From Pseudonocardia ammonioxydans (lineage in GTDB: Bacteria > Actinomycetota > Actinomycetes > Mycobacteriales > Pseudonocardiaceae), in NCBI RefSeq assembly GCF_900115005.1, contig NZ_FOUY01000030.1, positions 21,939 through 85,938 on the forward strand: a stretch of 64,000 bases of DNA, read 5' to 3'. Under the pieces are notes generated by a model. That model worked only from the letters and a program-made list of their open reading frames with translations, did no database searches and had not been told where the DNA came from. Both the position numbers and the translations under genes were made by a program. Numbering within the stretch: position 1 is the stretch's first letter; every line of letters starts with the position of its first letter. Below are positions 8,966-16,921 of this stretch, in pieces.

Positions 8966-9005
8966 CGTGGCGGTCCGGTGCCGGATCCGGCACCGGACCG
9001 CCACG
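8966..9005. terminator. 40-bp perfect palindrome, terminator between convergent genes
   Basis: CGTGGCGGTCCGGTGCCG, the centre GATC and the exact complement make a 40-bp uninterrupted dyad between the acyl-CoA dehydrogenase stop and the end of the convergent PNPOx-like gene. It has no T-tract on either side but would form a very stable RNA hairpin in both directions. Confidence 0.7.
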
Positions 9006-9049
9006 AGCCGCTGATCAACGCCCGGGGCGCGGGGCCTGCGGTCCGGGGC

Positions 9050-9529
9050 TCAGCCCTGGGCGATCTTGCGGAAGTCCCAGCTGGTGATCTTCTCCGGGCG
9101 CAGCCGCAGCCAGGCGTGCCGCCCGTCGATCAGCACGTGCCCGCCGCTGTAGCGGTCGGCGAACGCCTGCTCGACGCGCTCCAGCTCGGGGTGCGGTTCC
9201 CCGGTGCGCGGCACCTCGCCGACGATCTCGACCGAGCCGCGCAGCTCCACGCCGCGCAGCTCGCCGTAGTCGTGACCGGCGTCCACGACGACCGCGATCC
9301 GGGGGTCGCGTTCCAGGTCGGCCCAGCGCTGCGAGCGCGACAACGAGGTCAGCCAGAGCGCCCCGGTGTCCCCCGAGGGTTCCCAGAGGTACCAGAGCGG
9401 GGTCGCGTGCGGGCCGTTCGTGCCGTTGGTGGCGACCCGGCAGGTGCGCTCCGCGTCCAGGAACGCGGCGACCTCCTCCGGGGTCATCGCGATCTTCCGG
9501 GCGCGGCGTTGCGGCTTCGGTGCGGTCAC
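9050..9529 (-). CDS. pyridoxamine-5'-phosphate oxidase-family flavin/F420-binding protein
   Basis: The ~159-residue protein has the split-barrel signature of the PNPOx-like superfamily: an N-terminal ERTCRVATNGTNGPHATPLW strand pair, an SRSQRWADLERDPRIAVVVD segment and a C-terminal WLRLRPEKITSWDFRK. Members bind FMN, F420 or heme and reduce or shield small molecules; the cofactor cannot be told from sequence alone. GTG 9529 is preferred because TACGGT ends 6 nt before it, giving a leaderless start; a longer frame to 9553 and an internal ATG (MTPEEV) exist. It is divergent from the ornithine decarboxylase gene with only 22 bp between the start codons. Confidence 0.75.
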   Translation of the reverse strand: MTAPKPQRRARKIAMTPEEVAAFLDAERTCRVATNGTNGPHATPLWYLWEPSGDTGALWLTSLSRSQRWADLERDPRIAVVVDAGHDYGELRGVELRGSVEIVGEVPRTGEPHPELERVEQAFADRYSGGHVLIDGRHAWLRLRPEKITSWDFRKIAQG

Positions 9530-9535
9530 CGCCCC

Positions 9536-9545
9536 ACCGTAGATC
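9536..9545. promoter_or_regulatory. overlapping divergent -10 elements
   Basis: On the minus strand TACGGT (9541-9536) ends 6 nt before GTG 9529. On the plus strand TAGATC (9540-9545) ends 6 nt before ATG 9552. The two hexamers share the TA step at 9540-9541, so the promoters should be mutually exclusive. The plus-strand element lacks the final T of TANNNT and is weaker evidence. Confidence 0.45.
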
Positions 9546-9551
9546 AGGATC

Positions 9552-10709
9552 ATGGGGGAGCATCGGTGTGTGCTCTCACCCGGACTGGAGAAGGTCCTCG
9601 CCGAGGACCGCCCGACACCCTTCCTCGCACTGGACCCGCAGGTCGTGCGGGAGCGCTACCGGGAACTGGCCGCCGCGTTCGGTGACGCGCGGATCCTCTA
9701 CGCGGTCAAGGCGTGCCCGGAGCAGGCGGTGCTGCGCGCCCTGGTCGAGGAGGGCGCCGGGTTCGACGTCGCCTCCCAGCAGGAGATCACCCTGTGCCTG
9801 GCCGCCGGGGCCGATCCGGCGTCGCTGCAGCACGGCAACCCGGTGCGCGGGCCCGGGGCGGCGGCGCGGGCGGCCGCGGCCGGGGTGCGCCGGTTCGTCA
9901 CCGACAGCGCCGAGGACGTCGACGCGCTGGCCGCCGAGGTCCCCGGCGCGCGGGTGCAGGTGCGGCTCTCGGTCGACGACACCGGTTCCGCCACCCCGTT
10001 CCACGGCAAGTTCGGGGCCCTGCCGGAGGTGGCGGTGTCCCTGCTGCGCCGGGCGGCGTGCCACGGCCTGGACCCGGCGGGCGTCACCTTCCACGCCGGG
10101 TCCCAGCAGACCCGGCCGCAGACCTACGCCGCGGCGGTCGCCGTCGCCCTGCGGGTGGCCGGGCGCGCCGGGCTCGCCCGGCCGGAGCTGGACCTGGGCG
10201 GGGGCTGGCCGGTGGCCTACCGGTCCGCGGTCGCCGGGCCCGGGGAGTTCGCCGCGGCCGTCCGCGACGCCGTCGCCGGTGCGGTGGCGGCCGGGCACGT
10301 CGACGGTGCCGACCTGCTGCTCGAGCCCGGACGCGCGCTGGCCGGGCCGGCCGGGGTGCTGCGGACGGGGGTGCTGCGGGTGTCGCGGCGCCCCGGGATC
10401 GACCACCGCCGCTGGGTCTACCTCGACGTCGGCCGCTACCAGGGTCTCGCCGAGACCGAGGGGGAGGCGATCGGCTACCCCGTCCGGGCCCCCGGCCGCA
10501 CCGGCGCGCCGGCGCCCGTCGTGCTGGCCGGGCCGACCTGCGACGGCGACGACGTGATCTACCGGCGGACGCCCGTCGCCCTGCCGTGCGACCTCGCCGC
10601 GGGCGACGTGCTCGACCTGCTCCACACCGGCGCCTACACCTCGAGCTACGCCTCGGTCGGGTTCAACGGCTTCGGCCCGCTGGACGTCGTCGTCGCCGAC
10701 CCGGCATGA
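9552..10709 (+). CDS. fold-III PLP-dependent decarboxylase, probably ornithine decarboxylase
   Basis: The 385-residue enzyme belongs to the alanine-racemase-fold (group IV) decarboxylases. The PLP lysine is in ILYAVKACP (Lys ~53), HAGSQQ and the glycine-rich LGGGWP bind phosphate, EPGRALAG is the second PLP loop, and GPTCDGDD carries the Cys (~330) that acts from the neighbouring subunit of the dimer. Length and the GPTCDG/D motif fit ornithine decarboxylase better than diaminopimelate decarboxylase. It would make putrescine, the substrate of the SpeD-SpeE fusion encoded 65 bp downstream. Lysine or arginine activity cannot be excluded from sequence. Confidence 0.8.
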   Translation: MGEHRCVLSPGLEKVLAEDRPTPFLALDPQVVRERYRELAAAFGDARILYAVKACPEQAVLRALVEEGAGFDVASQQEITLCLAAGADPASLQHGNPVRGPGAAARAAAAGVRRFVTDSAEDVDALAAEVPGARVQVRLSVDDTGSATPFHGKFGALPEVAVSLLRRAACHGLDPAGVTFHAGSQQTRPQTYAAAVAVALRVAGRAGLARPELDLGGGWPVAYRSAVAGPGEFAAAVRDAVAGAVAAGHVDGADLLLEPGRALAGPAGVLRTGVLRVSRRPGIDHRRWVYLDVGRYQGLAETEGEAIGYPVRAPGRTGAPAPVVLAGPTCDGDDVIYRRTPVALPCDLAAGDVLDLLHTGAYTSSYASVGFNGFGPLDVVVADPA

Positions 10710-10760
10710 GGCGCGCCACGACGTCGGGTATGCGGCACGACAAGCACCTCACGGGACGTT

Positions 10761-10766
10761 TACCGT
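10761..10766 (+). promoter_or_regulatory. -10 element (TACCGT) of leaderless speD-speE promoter
   Basis: TACCGT ends 8 nt before GTG 10775. The stretch between the upstream stop and this element includes a TTA codon if read in frame, which is avoided in this DNA and argues that translation starts downstream. Confidence 0.45.
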
Positions 10767-10774
10767 GTCCGGAC

Positions 10775-12094
10775 GTGTCATCCTCCACCTCGCTGAACCC
10801 GCCCGTGCCGTCCGAGGGCGCCGGGGAGCTCCATCCGGGCTTCGGGCTCACCGGGCCGGACTCGCCGGCGCTGCCGAGCACGTCCTCCCCGGTCGGCAGG
10901 CACGTCCTCGCCGAGCTCGGCGGCATCGACGCCGCCATCCTGGACGACGACCAACGGTTGCGGACCGACCTGGCCGCGGCGCTGACCGAGTCCGGTGCGC
11001 AGGTCCGGCAGGTCGTCACCGAGCGGTTCGAGCCGCAGGGCGCGACGGTGGTCGCGGTGCTGGCCGAGTCGCACGCCTCGATCCACACCTGGCCGGAGCA
11101 CGGTGGCATGCACGTCGACGTGTTCACCTGCGGGGACAGCGCGGACCCGGTCGCGGCCGTGCGCAACCTCGCCGAGCGGGTCGGGGCCACCGACACCGCC
11201 CTGCAGGTCGTCGACCGCGGTGGCGCCCCGCGTACGGTCACCGAGCCGATCTCGGAGGACCTGAGCCGGCGCTGGCGGCTCGGCCGCGTGCACCACGTGG
11301 CCCACACCGGGTTCCAGAAGGTGGTCGTCGCCGACACCGCGCACGGCGTCACCCTGTTCTGCGACGACGAGCGTCAGTCCACCGAGCACACCCAGCTCAC
11401 CTACCACGAGGCGCTGGTCTGGCCGGGCGCGCTGCTGGCCCGCCGGCTGGAGCGGGTCCTGATCGTCGGGTCCTCGGAGGGCGTCGCCTCGGAGATGGCG
11501 GTCGCCGCCGGCGCGACGCACGTCGACCACGTCGACATCGACACCGAGGCCGTGCGGATCTGCGCCGAGTACCTGCCCTACGGCTACACCCCGCAGAGCC
11601 TCGCGGCGGCCGAGCGCGGGGACGGCCCGGTGAGGCTGCACTACGCCGACGGCGGGCAGTACGTGCTGGACAGCACCGAGCACTGGGACCTGATCATCGT
11701 CGACCTGCCCGACGAGCGCCCCGACGAGCCGGAGGCCCAGATCAACCGGCTCTACGAGGAGGACTTCGTCCGGTCCTGCGCCGACCGGCTCACCGAGGGC
11801 GGCGTGCTGGTGTTCCAGGCGGGCAGCCCCGCGGTGTGGCGCGACGCGACGCTCAAGGCGGCCTGGCAGCGGTTCACCTCGGTGTTCGGCGAGACCGGTG
11901 GCCGCGGTGTCTACATCGGGTGCGAGGAGCACGAGTGGGCGTTCCTGGCCGGGGTCCGCGAGCCGATGGACGACCCCGGTGAGGTCGCCGCCTCCCGGCT
12001 GGCCGCGATGCCGCACCGGCCGCAGATGTGGGACGAGGTGTCCCTGCGGCACCGGCTGGTGGCGCCGCTGTCGCTGCGCCGGCTAACCGGCTGA
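10775..12094 (+). CDS. SpeD-SpeE fusion: S-adenosylmethionine decarboxylase + aminopropyltransferase
   Basis: This 439-residue protein joins two polyamine enzymes. Residues ~45-160 form a bacterial AdoMet decarboxylase proenzyme: VLAESHASIHTWPEHGG contains the Glu-Ser-His self-cleavage site (Ser ~99 becomes the pyruvoyl group) and VDVFTCGD holds the conserved Cys (~119). Residues ~185-430 form an aminopropyltransferase with a Rossmann segment (VLIVGSSEGVASEMAVA, DIDTEAV) and an IIVDLPDERPD acidic loop. It should decarboxylate SAM and pass the aminopropyl group to putrescine, giving spermidine. The start is GTG 10775 on promoter spacing; ATG 10706, overlapping the previous stop, is an alternative. 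Linker and fusion are seen directly; product identity is inferred. Confidence 0.85.
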   Translation: MSSSTSLNPPVPSEGAGELHPGFGLTGPDSPALPSTSSPVGRHVLAELGGIDAAILDDDQRLRTDLAAALTESGAQVRQVVTERFEPQGATVVAVLAESHASIHTWPEHGGMHVDVFTCGDSADPVAAVRNLAERVGATDTALQVVDRGGAPRTVTEPISEDLSRRWRLGRVHHVAHTGFQKVVVADTAHGVTLFCDDERQSTEHTQLTYHEALVWPGALLARRLERVLIVGSSEGVASEMAVAAGATHVDHVDIDTEAVRICAEYLPYGYTPQSLAAAERGDGPVRLHYADGGQYVLDSTEHWDLIIVDLPDERPDEPEAQINRLYEEDFVRSCADRLTEGGVLVFQAGSPAVWRDATLKAAWQRFTSVFGETGGRGVYIGCEEHEWAFLAGVREPMDDPGEVAASRLAAMPHRPQMWDEVSLRHRLVAPLSLRRLTG

Positions 12095-12186
12095 ACCGGG
12101 GCGTAACCGCGGGTGATGATGATCGTTGGGCGGGGCAGGGCCGGTGAGCTGGTCACCGGCCGCCCCGACCGGAGGTCCCAGAGCCC

Positions 12187-13179
12187 GTGCGCCGTCCCCG
12201 CCCCTCCCGCTGGCTGGCCGTGGCCACCATGACCGTTCTGACCTCGGCGGGTATGGGCGCGCTCGCGCCCGCACAGGCGGAGGCGCCGACCACGTTCACC
12301 GGGACCACACTGTCGGCGCGCAACCTCGACACCACCGCGGCCGGGCGCTACGTCGCGCTCGGCGACTCCTACGCGGCCGGACCGCTGGTGCCGCTGCAGA
12401 CCGGGCTCCCGGCCGGCTGCCTGCGGTCGAACGACAACTACCCGGCGGTGCTCGCCCGCTCGGCCGGGTTCGGCGACTTCACCGACGTCTCCTGCAGCGG
12501 TGCGACGACCGAGGACATGACCGCGCCGCAGCAGGTCGACCTCGGGCCGAACGCGCCCCAGCTCGACGCCCTCGACGGGACGGAGTCGCTGGTCACGGTC
12601 ACCATCGGCGGCAACGACATCGGGTTCGGCGAGATCATCCAGGAGTGCGCGACCCGGTCCTCGGCCGACCTGCTGGGTGCGGCCTGCCGGGACTTCTACA
12701 CCGACGGCGGCGACGACGAGCTGACCGAGCGGATCGAGGACGCCTCGTCGAAGGTGGCCGACACGCTCTCCGCGATCCGGGACCGGTCGCCGGCCGCGCG
12801 GGTGGCCGTCGTCGGGTACCCGACGATCCTGCCCGACGAGGGCCCGGGCTGCTACCCGGTCGCGCCGTTCAGCGCTGGGGACACCGCGTACCTGCGCGAG
12901 GTCGAGAAGCAGCTGAACGGGATGCTCGCCGCCGAGGCGGCCGAGGCCGGTGTGGACTACGTCGACACCTACACGCCGACCATCGGCCACGACATCTGCA
13001 CGCTGCCCGGGCAGAAGTGGGTCGAGGGCCTGGTCCCGACGGCGCCGGCCGCGCCGGTGCACCCGAACGCGCAGGGCATGCGCGCCATGGCCGCGGCCAC
13101 CGGCGCGGTGCTCGGGGTGCCGGTGGCGGCGCCGTCGTCGCAGCCGGCCCGGGCCGAGGCCGCGCCGGCAGGCAACTGA
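12187..13179 (+). CDS. secreted SGNH/GDSL esterase-lipase
   Basis: The 330-residue product starts with a basic n-region and hydrophobic core ending near AQAEA, a Sec signal peptide. Block I is YVALGDSYAAGP (Ser ~61), block III is IGGNDIGFGE, and block V His is in VHPNAQG (~292); these form the catalytic triad and oxyanion hole of SGNH hydrolases. Six cysteines in the mature part (AGCLR, VSCSG, QECAT, AACRD, GPGCYP, DICTL) suit three disulfides as in the Streptomyces scabies esterase family. It probably hydrolyses lipid or polymer esters outside the cell. GTG 12187 has a GGAGG 11 nt upstream. Confidence 0.87.
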   Translation: MRRPRPSRWLAVATMTVLTSAGMGALAPAQAEAPTTFTGTTLSARNLDTTAAGRYVALGDSYAAGPLVPLQTGLPAGCLRSNDNYPAVLARSAGFGDFTDVSCSGATTEDMTAPQQVDLGPNAPQLDALDGTESLVTVTIGGNDIGFGEIIQECATRSSADLLGAACRDFYTDGGDDELTERIEDASSKVADTLSAIRDRSPAARVAVVGYPTILPDEGPGCYPVAPFSAGDTAYLREVEKQLNGMLAAEAAEAGVDYVDTYTPTIGHDICTLPGQKWVEGLVPTAPAAPVHPNAQGMRAMAAATGAVLGVPVAAPSSQPARAEAAPAGN

Positions 13180-13190
13180 CCCCCCGCCGA

Positions 13191-13234
13191 CACGCCCCGC
13201 GCCCGTTGCGGGCCCGGGCCCGCAACGTGGCGTG
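13191..13234. terminator. hairpin terminator after SGNH esterase gene
   Basis: CGTTGCGGGCCC and its complement form a 24-bp perfect palindrome (13204-13227), flanked by CACGCC (13191) and GGCGTG (13229) that can extend the stem. It separates the esterase gene from the next gene on the same strand. Confidence 0.6.
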
Positions 13235-13252
13235 CGTGCCAGACTCGCGGCC

Positions 13253-16030
13253 GTGACCGGCGTGGTGGGGGAGCGAGTGACCGGCTGGTGGGCCGAGGTG
13301 CGGTCGCGGGCCGCCGCGGTGGACCCGGGACGCATCCGGCTGCACATGGCCACGGTCGCGACCGCCGCGATGATGTCGGCGGCCCTGCTGGCCACCGGGC
13401 TGCGCGCGCTGACCGGCGCCCCGGTCACGATCGTGCTGTTCTCCGTCGTCCTGGCGATGATCAGCAACCTGGCCGTCAACGAGCCCCAGCTGTCCCGTCG
13501 CCGGATCACCACCGCGCTCATGCTGCTGCCCGCGGCCGGGTCGGCGACCCTGAGCTCGCTGCTGTCCGGGCACCGGATCGCCGCGGACGCCGTGTTCGTG
13601 CTGGTCATGGTGGTGGCCGTGGCGGTGCGGCGGTTCGGCCCGCGGGGCAGCGCCCTGGGCATGGCCGCGTTCTCGCCGTACTTCCTCGTGCAGTTCCTGC
13701 AGGCCGGTCCGGCGCTGCTGCCGCTGCTGCTGGCCGCGGTGGTGATCGGCATCGGGAGCACGTTCGTGCTGCGCTGCGTGGTCCTCGTGCGCCGGGTCGA
13801 GACGGTGCTGGAGATGCTGGTGCGCGCGTTCCAGGCCCGGCTGCACGCCGTGCTGCTCGCCGCGTCGGACGTGGTGGACGCGCACGGCGGGCCCGCGACG
13901 CCGGACCTGGGCCCGCTGCTGCGGGCGCAGGCCCGGCTGAACGAGACGGCACTGCTGGTGGCCGACCGCCTCGACGACGCCGACGACGACCCGGCGACCC
14001 GCCGGCCCGCCGTGCTGCCCGGGGGTCTGCGCCCGGGCGGGCCGGAGGAGGCGGAGAGCGAGATCGCCGGCCTGCGGCAGTGGATCGTCGACTCGGAGCT
14101 GGCCGCCGAACGCGTCGCGATGTCGGTGCGCCGGTCGGTCGAGCACCACGACACGATCACCCCCGACGACCGGGACGCGCTCGGCGCGGGCATCCGGGCG
14201 CTGGCCGCGGCGACCGCGGTGGGCACCCCGGGTGCGATCGCGGCCGGTCTCTACCAGTCGGCGCGCGACGCGGTCGCCGACATCGTCGCCCGGTCCGGAG
14301 GTCGCGGCGCCGACGCCCGGGAGCAGCGGATCGGGTTCGCCGTGCTCCGGCTGGCCGACGCGATGCAGACCACCGTCGAGGAGGCCCACCGGCGGATCGC
14401 CGAGCGCCGCGAGGCCGACGAGGAACCGGCCGAGGCCGGACCCGACCGGCCCGAGGAGGACAAGCAGGAGGGCCTGAAGCTGCACACCCGCCAGGCGGTG
14501 CAGGTGGGTGTCGCGAGCAGCCTCGCGATCGTCGTCGGGGAGATGATCTCGCCGGACCGCTGGTACTGGGCGGTGATCGCGGCGTTCGTCGTGTTCGCCG
14601 GCACCGCCAGCCGCGGTGACGTGCTCAGCCGTGGCTGGGCCCGGGCCGTCGGTACCGCGGGCGGGGTGATCGCCGGGATGCTGCTCGCGGTGCTGGTCGC
14701 GGGGAACGTGCTCGCCAGCCTGGTGCTGCTGTTCGTGTGCGTGTTCCTCGCGCTGTACCTGGTGCGGATCTCGCAGACGATGATGGCGTTCTGGATCACC
14801 GCGGTGCTCGCGCTGCTCTACGGGGTGATCGGGCAGTTCAGCTTCGAGACGATGCTGCTGCGGGTGGAGGAGACCATCGCCGGCGGGGCGCTCGGCATGC
14901 TCGCCGCCTACCTGATCCTGCCGACCCGCTCGCGCACCGCCTTCGCCGACGCCCTCGACGAGGCGCTCGTCGCGGTCGACGTCTCGCTGCATACCTCGGT
15001 CGACGCCGCGCTGGGCCGGACGGGCATCGAGGACCCGCTGGAAAAGGCCCGCGAGGTGGGCGAGAAGGTCGCGACGGTCCGGCAGCGGGCCCGGCCGCTG
15101 GAGCACCCGATCGCCCGCCGCCCGATGCGGCGCGGGGTGCACCACACGGTCCGGGTCGTCGGCGCGCTGGACCACTACACCCGGCTGCTGGCCGCGCAGG
15201 CGGCCGTGGCCCACGTCCCCGGCTGGGCGGGGACCCTGGACCCGGCGTCGGTGCGGGTGCGGGAGAACGTCGAGGGCCTGCGCCGGATCCTCAACGACGG
15301 CTGGGGGCCCGCGGAGCGGCGCGAGCACGGACCCGGTGCCGTGCCCGCCGACTACGGCGTCGCCTCGGCCGAGGACCTGATCGACGCCGCCGAGACCGAC
15401 GCCGCGGCGCAGCCGGGGGAGCAGGCGTGGGACCAGGGGGCATCGGCCGCCGACCGGAGCGCTCCTGCCGATCGGGCTGCGCTCGCGGAGGGAGCTGCTG
15501 CCGACCGGCCGGGCCGCGCGGACGGTGCCGATCCCGCAGGTCGGGCCGCTCCCGCAGGCCGCGCCGCTGATGCCGACCGGGCGGCCCGCGCGAACGGGGC
15601 CGCTCTCGCAGGCCGGGGCGCTGCGGCCGACCGGTCGGACGGGGCCGTTCCCGCGGACCCGGCTGCTCCCGCAGACCGGACCGCTCCTGCCGACCGCCCG
15701 GCCCGCGCGAACGGGGCCGATCACGCAGGCCCGGCTGCTCCCGCGGGCCGGGGAACGGGCGTCCGGCCCGGCCCGGTCGCCGGGCCCCCGGACGCCGGCG
15801 TCACCGACACCGCGGGCTGGCCGGCGCCGACCCACCCGTCGGTGCGCAACGCCGCCGCGGGGACACCGCCCGGGCACCGGCTGCGGCGGCTGGCGGCCGC
15901 GCGGCTGCTGCGCCGGGTCGACCAGCTCGCCGTCGGCCTGGCCCGCGAGCTCTGCGGCGGGACCTGGAACGAGCAGCCCGAGTCCGAGCGCCGGGCCGGG
16001 GCCCAGAAGGCCGTCCGCGACGGGGGTTAG
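13253..16030 (+). CDS. FUSC-family (YccS/aromatic-acid exporter-like) membrane protein
   Basis: The ~925-residue protein has two blocks of membrane helices (about residues 25-180 and 415-570) separated and followed by large cytosolic helical domains, the layout of FUSC/YccS and AaeB-type efflux proteins that export aromatic acids or similar compounds. The second block contains SPDRWYWAVIAAFVVFAGT, a typical FUSC stretch. Residues ~725-850 are a degenerate Ala/Asp/Arg/Pro repeat (ADRSAPADRAALAEG-like) not expected in the family. Several in-frame GTG codons occur at the N-terminus; 13253 is chosen on weak -10 spacing (CAGACT, 7 nt), with 13277 as alternative. Substrate unknown. Confidence 0.72.
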   Translation: MTGVVGERVTGWWAEVRSRAAAVDPGRIRLHMATVATAAMMSAALLATGLRALTGAPVTIVLFSVVLAMISNLAVNEPQLSRRRITTALMLLPAAGSATLSSLLSGHRIAADAVFVLVMVVAVAVRRFGPRGSALGMAAFSPYFLVQFLQAGPALLPLLLAAVVIGIGSTFVLRCVVLVRRVETVLEMLVRAFQARLHAVLLAASDVVDAHGGPATPDLGPLLRAQARLNETALLVADRLDDADDDPATRRPAVLPGGLRPGGPEEAESEIAGLRQWIVDSELAAERVAMSVRRSVEHHDTITPDDRDALGAGIRALAAATAVGTPGAIAAGLYQSARDAVADIVARSGGRGADAREQRIGFAVLRLADAMQTTVEEAHRRIAERREADEEPAEAGPDRPEEDKQEGLKLHTRQAVQVGVASSLAIVVGEMISPDRWYWAVIAAFVVFAGTASRGDVLSRGWARAVGTAGGVIAGMLLAVLVAGNVLASLVLLFVCVFLALYLVRISQTMMAFWITAVLALLYGVIGQFSFETMLLRVEETIAGGALGMLAAYLILPTRSRTAFADALDEALVAVDVSLHTSVDAALGRTGIEDPLEKAREVGEKVATVRQRARPLEHPIARRPMRRGVHHTVRVVGALDHYTRLLAAQAAVAHVPGWAGTLDPASVRVRENVEGLRRILNDGWGPAERREHGPGAVPADYGVASAEDLIDAAETDAAAQPGEQAWDQGASAADRSAPADRAALAEGAAADRPGRADGADPAGRAAPAGRAADADRAARANGAALAGRGAAADRSDGAVPADPAAPADRTAPADRPARANGADHAGPAAPAGRGTGVRPGPVAGPPDAGVTDTAGWPAPTHPSVRNAAAGTPPGHRLRRLAAARLLRRVDQLAVGLARELCGGTWNEQPESERRAGAQKAVRDGG
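15421..15800 (+). repeat. degenerate coding repeat (Ala-Asp-Arg rich) in FUSC protein
   Basis: Short units encoding variants of ADR-xx-PA/AG recur across about 380 bp in frame. The units are imperfect at DNA level. The encoded segment is probably disordered and lies between the FUSC core and a conserved C-terminal helix (HRLRRLAAARLLRRVDQLA). Confidence 0.55.
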
Positions 16031-16033
16031 GCT
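16028..16033 (+). promoter_or_regulatory. -10 element (TAGGCT) of leaderless enoyl-CoA hydratase promoter
   Basis: TAGGCT ends 6 nt before GTG 16040. Its TAG is also the stop codon of the upstream gene. Confidence 0.5.
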
Positions 16034-16039
16034 CCGACG

Positions 16040-16780
16040 GTGATCACCGTGAGCACCACCGACGGGGTCGGTCTGATCGAGCTGAACCGTCCCGAGCGCC
16101 GCAACGCCCTCGACATCGCCACCTGCCGGGAGTTGGTGGAGGCCGCCGCGTCCGTCCGGGCCGACGGGGCCCGGGCCGTGGTCGTGGCCGGCAACGGTCC
16201 GGCGTTCTGCTCCGGGGCCGACTTCGGCGAGGTCTACGGCGCGGACTTCCTCGACGCGCTCTACACCGCCCTGCACGCGGTCGCCGATCTGCCGATGCCG
16301 GTGGTCGCGGCGGTCACCGGCCCGGCGATCGGCGCCGGCCTGCAGCTGTCGCTGGCCTGTGACCTGCGGGTCGCCGCACCGGAGGCGGTGTTCGGGCTGC
16401 CGACCGCGCGGCTCGGGCTCGCCGTCGACCCGTGGACGATCGAGCGGCTGGTCCAGATCGCCGGTGGCGGCACCGCGCGGAGCCTGTTGCTGGCGTGCGC
16501 CACGGTCGACGCACCGACCGCGCACGCCCGCGGGCTCGCCGACACCCTCGGGGACCGTGACGCCGCCGTCGCCCTGGCCACCGACATCGCGACGATGGCG
16601 CCGCTGACCCTGGCCTACAACAAGCGCGCCGCGAACACCTACGGCCGCGGTGGGCACACCGGCGACGACGTCGTCGGTGCGTTGCAGGAGGAGTTCGCCG
16701 CCTGCTGGCGCGCCGAGGACATCGCGGAGGGCCGCGCGGCCCGTGCGGAGAAGCGCACCCCGGTCTTCCAGGGCCGCTGA
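16040..16780 (+). CDS. enoyl-CoA hydratase/isomerase family protein
   Basis: The 246-residue crotonase-fold enzyme has the ELNRPERRNALD N-terminal signature, the oxyanion-hole strand GNGPAFCSGADFGEVYG (about residue 55) and the second block GPAIGAGLQLSLACDLRVAA with FGLPTARLGL. In place of the paired catalytic Glu residues of classical hydratases it has less typical residues around ARLGLAVDPWT, so it may act as an isomerase or on an unusual CoA ester. It hydrates or rearranges 2-enoyl-CoA compounds in the cytosol. GTG 16040 is leaderless by promoter spacing; 16049 is an alternative GTG. Confidence 0.82.
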   Translation: MITVSTTDGVGLIELNRPERRNALDIATCRELVEAAASVRADGARAVVVAGNGPAFCSGADFGEVYGADFLDALYTALHAVADLPMPVVAAVTGPAIGAGLQLSLACDLRVAAPEAVFGLPTARLGLAVDPWTIERLVQIAGGGTARSLLLACATVDAPTAHARGLADTLGDRDAAVALATDIATMAPLTLAYNKRAANTYGRGGHTGDDVVGALQEEFAACWRAEDIAEGRAARAEKRTPVFQGR

Positions 16781-16921
16781 TCCTCCCGGCCCACTGATCC
16801 TCCCGGCCCGCCGGGACCTTCCCGTCGGGCACCGTCCTCCGGCTCACCCTCCGACCGGTTCAAGATCGGCTTCAGCTACTGTCCGGGTGCGGGCGACCGC
16901 GGTGGGTAGGGAGGTGGGTCG

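Noticed and set aside
9713..10774. Long upstream extension of the SpeD-SpeE frame
   Set aside because: It lies over the ornithine decarboxylase gene and is not protein-like; a TTA codon just before the promoter also argues against reading through.
12869..16657. 1262-residue open frame on the minus strand
   Set aside because: It mirrors the FUSC and enoyl-CoA hydratase genes. The product is His/Gly/Arg/Pro-rich with no domain, as expected of an antisense frame in very GC-rich DNA.
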